Assembly (NCBI RefSeq): GCF_025118155.1 | Contig: NW_026251403.1 | Coordinates: forward strand, 277,001-341,000 | DNA length: 64,000 bases | Source: Cokeromyces recurvatus | Lineage: Eukaryota > Mucoromycota > Mucoromycetes > Mucorales > Mucoraceae | Direction: 5' to 3' | Shown here: piece after piece, positions 62,477 through 64,000 of the stretch | Numbering within the stretch: position 1 is the first letter of the stretch | Layout of the letters: every line of letters starts with the position of its first letter | The notes under the pieces: generated by a model | Told to the model about the DNA's origin: nothing | Databases searched by the model: none | The model's input: the letters and a program-made list of their open reading frames with translations, nothing else | Made by a program: the position numbers and the translations under genes

Positions 62477-63030
62477 ATGAAGTTTTCTACTATTGCTGTT
62501 GCGCTTGGTTCTGCTTTCGCTACTGTTGCCTCTGCTTTTGAAAATATCCGATCTCCTGACTATCAATTCAATGTTACTTCTCCTTTGGTAAATGGCACTT
62601 ATATTACTGGATATATTCTTCCCTACAGTTTTATTCCTACTTCTCCTACAGGTAAGTATACCCCTCAATTTATGTTTATGATGCTGTTATAATAACTTTC
62701 TTTCTCTCTTTTGTTGTTGTTGTGGATATAATAATAGGTGTGAAGCTTAATCTCTATCTCAGATCTGTGAATGGTTTCAAGAATGAGACTATAGTTGCAA
62801 ACGATGTTAGTAGTTCATCTTTTGTTTATCCCATCACTGTTGATGGTAAAGTTTATAACCAATTCTCTGTTAATTATCGTATCCCTAACACTACTATTCC
62901 TGGTCCCTATGAGGCTGTCTTCCAAAATGTTAATACCAACATAAACACAACTATTCCTATTGTTATTAGTCATCCTATTTTCAATACTACCTCTACTGCT
63001 TCCAATAGAACTACTCTAATTATTCTTTAA
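62477..63030 (+). CDS. small secreted, N-glycosylated protein
   Basis: Exons 62477-62651 and 62738-63030 give 155 residues. A clear signal peptide MKFSTIAVALGSAFATVASA is followed by mature FENIRSPDY. At least six N-X-S/T sites (NVT, NGT, NET, NTT and others) and a beta-strand-rich pattern (VKLNLYLRSV, FSVNYRIPNTTIPGPYEAVF) suggest an extracellular or wall-attached Ig-like domain. The Ser/Thr-rich end NTTSTASNRTTLIIL is short and hydrophobic, possibly a weak GPI-type tail. Strong T/C codon bias as in the OPT gene suggests high expression. No homologue is recognized. Confidence 0.75.
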
Positions 63031-63728
63031 TCCCCCCCCTCTCCTCCTCCCCTTAGTTAGCCCTAAATAGCATTTCTTTTCTTTTTTTCCCTCTCTCCCC
63101 CTTATATTATTTAGATACTAATATGTATATACCTATGTGTATATATGTATGTGTATTCTGTAGGCCATTTTTTTCTTTCTTTTTTATTACATTATTATCT
63201 AATAAATGTACATAGTCTGTGCACTTTTTATTATTATTTAAACAAACATTTTTTTTTTTTGATACGTGTCGTTTGGCGTTGCTTGGCTATTATAATCTGT
63301 CCTTTCTTTTAAATTTAAAGCAAACCTCCTAATAGACGAGATAGAGAGGGAAATATTTCTTTATGTATAGCATATTTTGTAAGAATTGTAATTATCTTTA
63401 TTATGTATCATATAAAGAATGTAAAAAAGGAAAAAAAAAATAGGCATAGCAGGTTTATTATTATTAATACCAAACTGACATTTAGAAAAGTATAGTCTTT
63501 CATATATATATATATACGTAATATAATTCCTTATTATAATGGGTATAAACTACGCTTGCTAAACTTAGTTTATATGAATGAAAGGAAAAGAGCAATATAT
63601 TTATTAAAATCGGTAAGAATCTAGAGCCTTTTCTTTTTGTTAGTGTAGATTCTAATCATCTTTACATTATACACTATAAGACCCATGTTCTGATCATGTG
63701 TACTTTCTCTGTTAACAGTTCAGGATTG

Positions 63729-63761
<33 letters not shown>

Positions 63762-64000
63762 AACACACACACATATACATAATATAAAATAGCCTCTTCT
63801 TTGTATATGGCTAAGAGTAAAAAATTGAAAAAGAGAGAGATACTTCTTCTTGTGATTTCAAAAATATCTAAATCATAGCGAGAGAAGGAGAAGGAGGGAT
63901 GATTTACTTATTTTCTCCCCCCCTCCCCTACTATTATTTAAAGCTATTTAGTTTAGTTTGGAGAATAAATCTATTCATACATAAAAGAGTTAAATAGTAG
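63031..64000. other. intergenic, downstream of secreted-protein gene
   Basis: AT-rich with TA, AC and AG microsatellites near 63735-63775 and 63830-63900. No exon seen before the window edge. Confidence 0.5.

Overview
The window is AT-rich, eukaryotic and fungal. Genes carry many short GT..AG introns (about 50-140 nt, often with a long poly-T run before the acceptor). The gene set (Hsl1/Gin4-type kinase, Dcs1, Qcr6, Bub3, DNA ligase I, Gem1/Miro, Ubc8, OPT transporter, FYVE-RING ligase) and the mobile elements (DIRS, LINE tails, CACTA, mariner, Fanzor) fit an early-diverging, Mucoromycota-like fungus. The assignment comes from gene content and protein style, not from a database search. Window length 64 kb.

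Layout. 0.1-6.5 kb: septin/cell-cycle type protein kinase (+), membrane-anchored RBR ubiquitin ligase (-), scavenger decapping enzyme (-). 6.5-12.5 kb: gene-free, with a decayed LINE reverse transcriptase and a ~145-bp SINE-like tail. 12.5-14.6 kb: FYRN/FYRC chromatin-type gene. 14.6-17.6 kb: gene-free. 17.6-25.2 kb: a transposon island built around a 3,413-bp DNA transposon (19167-22579) that has TA flanks and CAGT-starting terminal inverted repeats and carries a six-exon Fanzor (eukaryotic TnpB-like) gene. A second, broken Fanzor copy lies at 24.2-24.9 kb, and three LINE tails plus a SINE-like element are nested at the element edges. 25.3-29.5 kb: QCR6, a TPP1/Tpz1-like candidate, BUB3. 30.4-34.8 kb: a near-intact DIRS-type tyrosine-recombinase retrotransposon with inverted ends and an internal complementary region. 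35.2-40.2 kb: broken zinc-finger gene, poly(A) LINE fragment, mariner transposase pseudogene fused to a duplicated segment. 40.5-47.8 kb: DNA ligase I (+), Gem1 (-), Ubc8 (-). 49.5-52.2 kb: decayed CACTA element. 52.7-54.9 kb: multi-exon lineage-specific gene whose 3' end and downstream 600 bp recur inverted at 39.4-38.7 kb. 55.4-56.0 kb: LINE tail. 56.2-63.0 kb: FYVE-RING ligase, OPT transporter, small secreted protein.

The most notable system is the Fanzor transposon. The gene encodes two N-terminal zinc knuckles, a RuvC-like core (D496, relocated E711, D750) and a four-Cys zinc ribbon, but it has one in-frame TAA at codon 348 (or an unusually short 36-nt intron). No transposase is encoded in the element; a decayed mariner-family transposase lies 17 kb away. 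Host genes show no operon-like logic; each appears independently transcribed. No tRNA, rRNA or CRISPR was seen.
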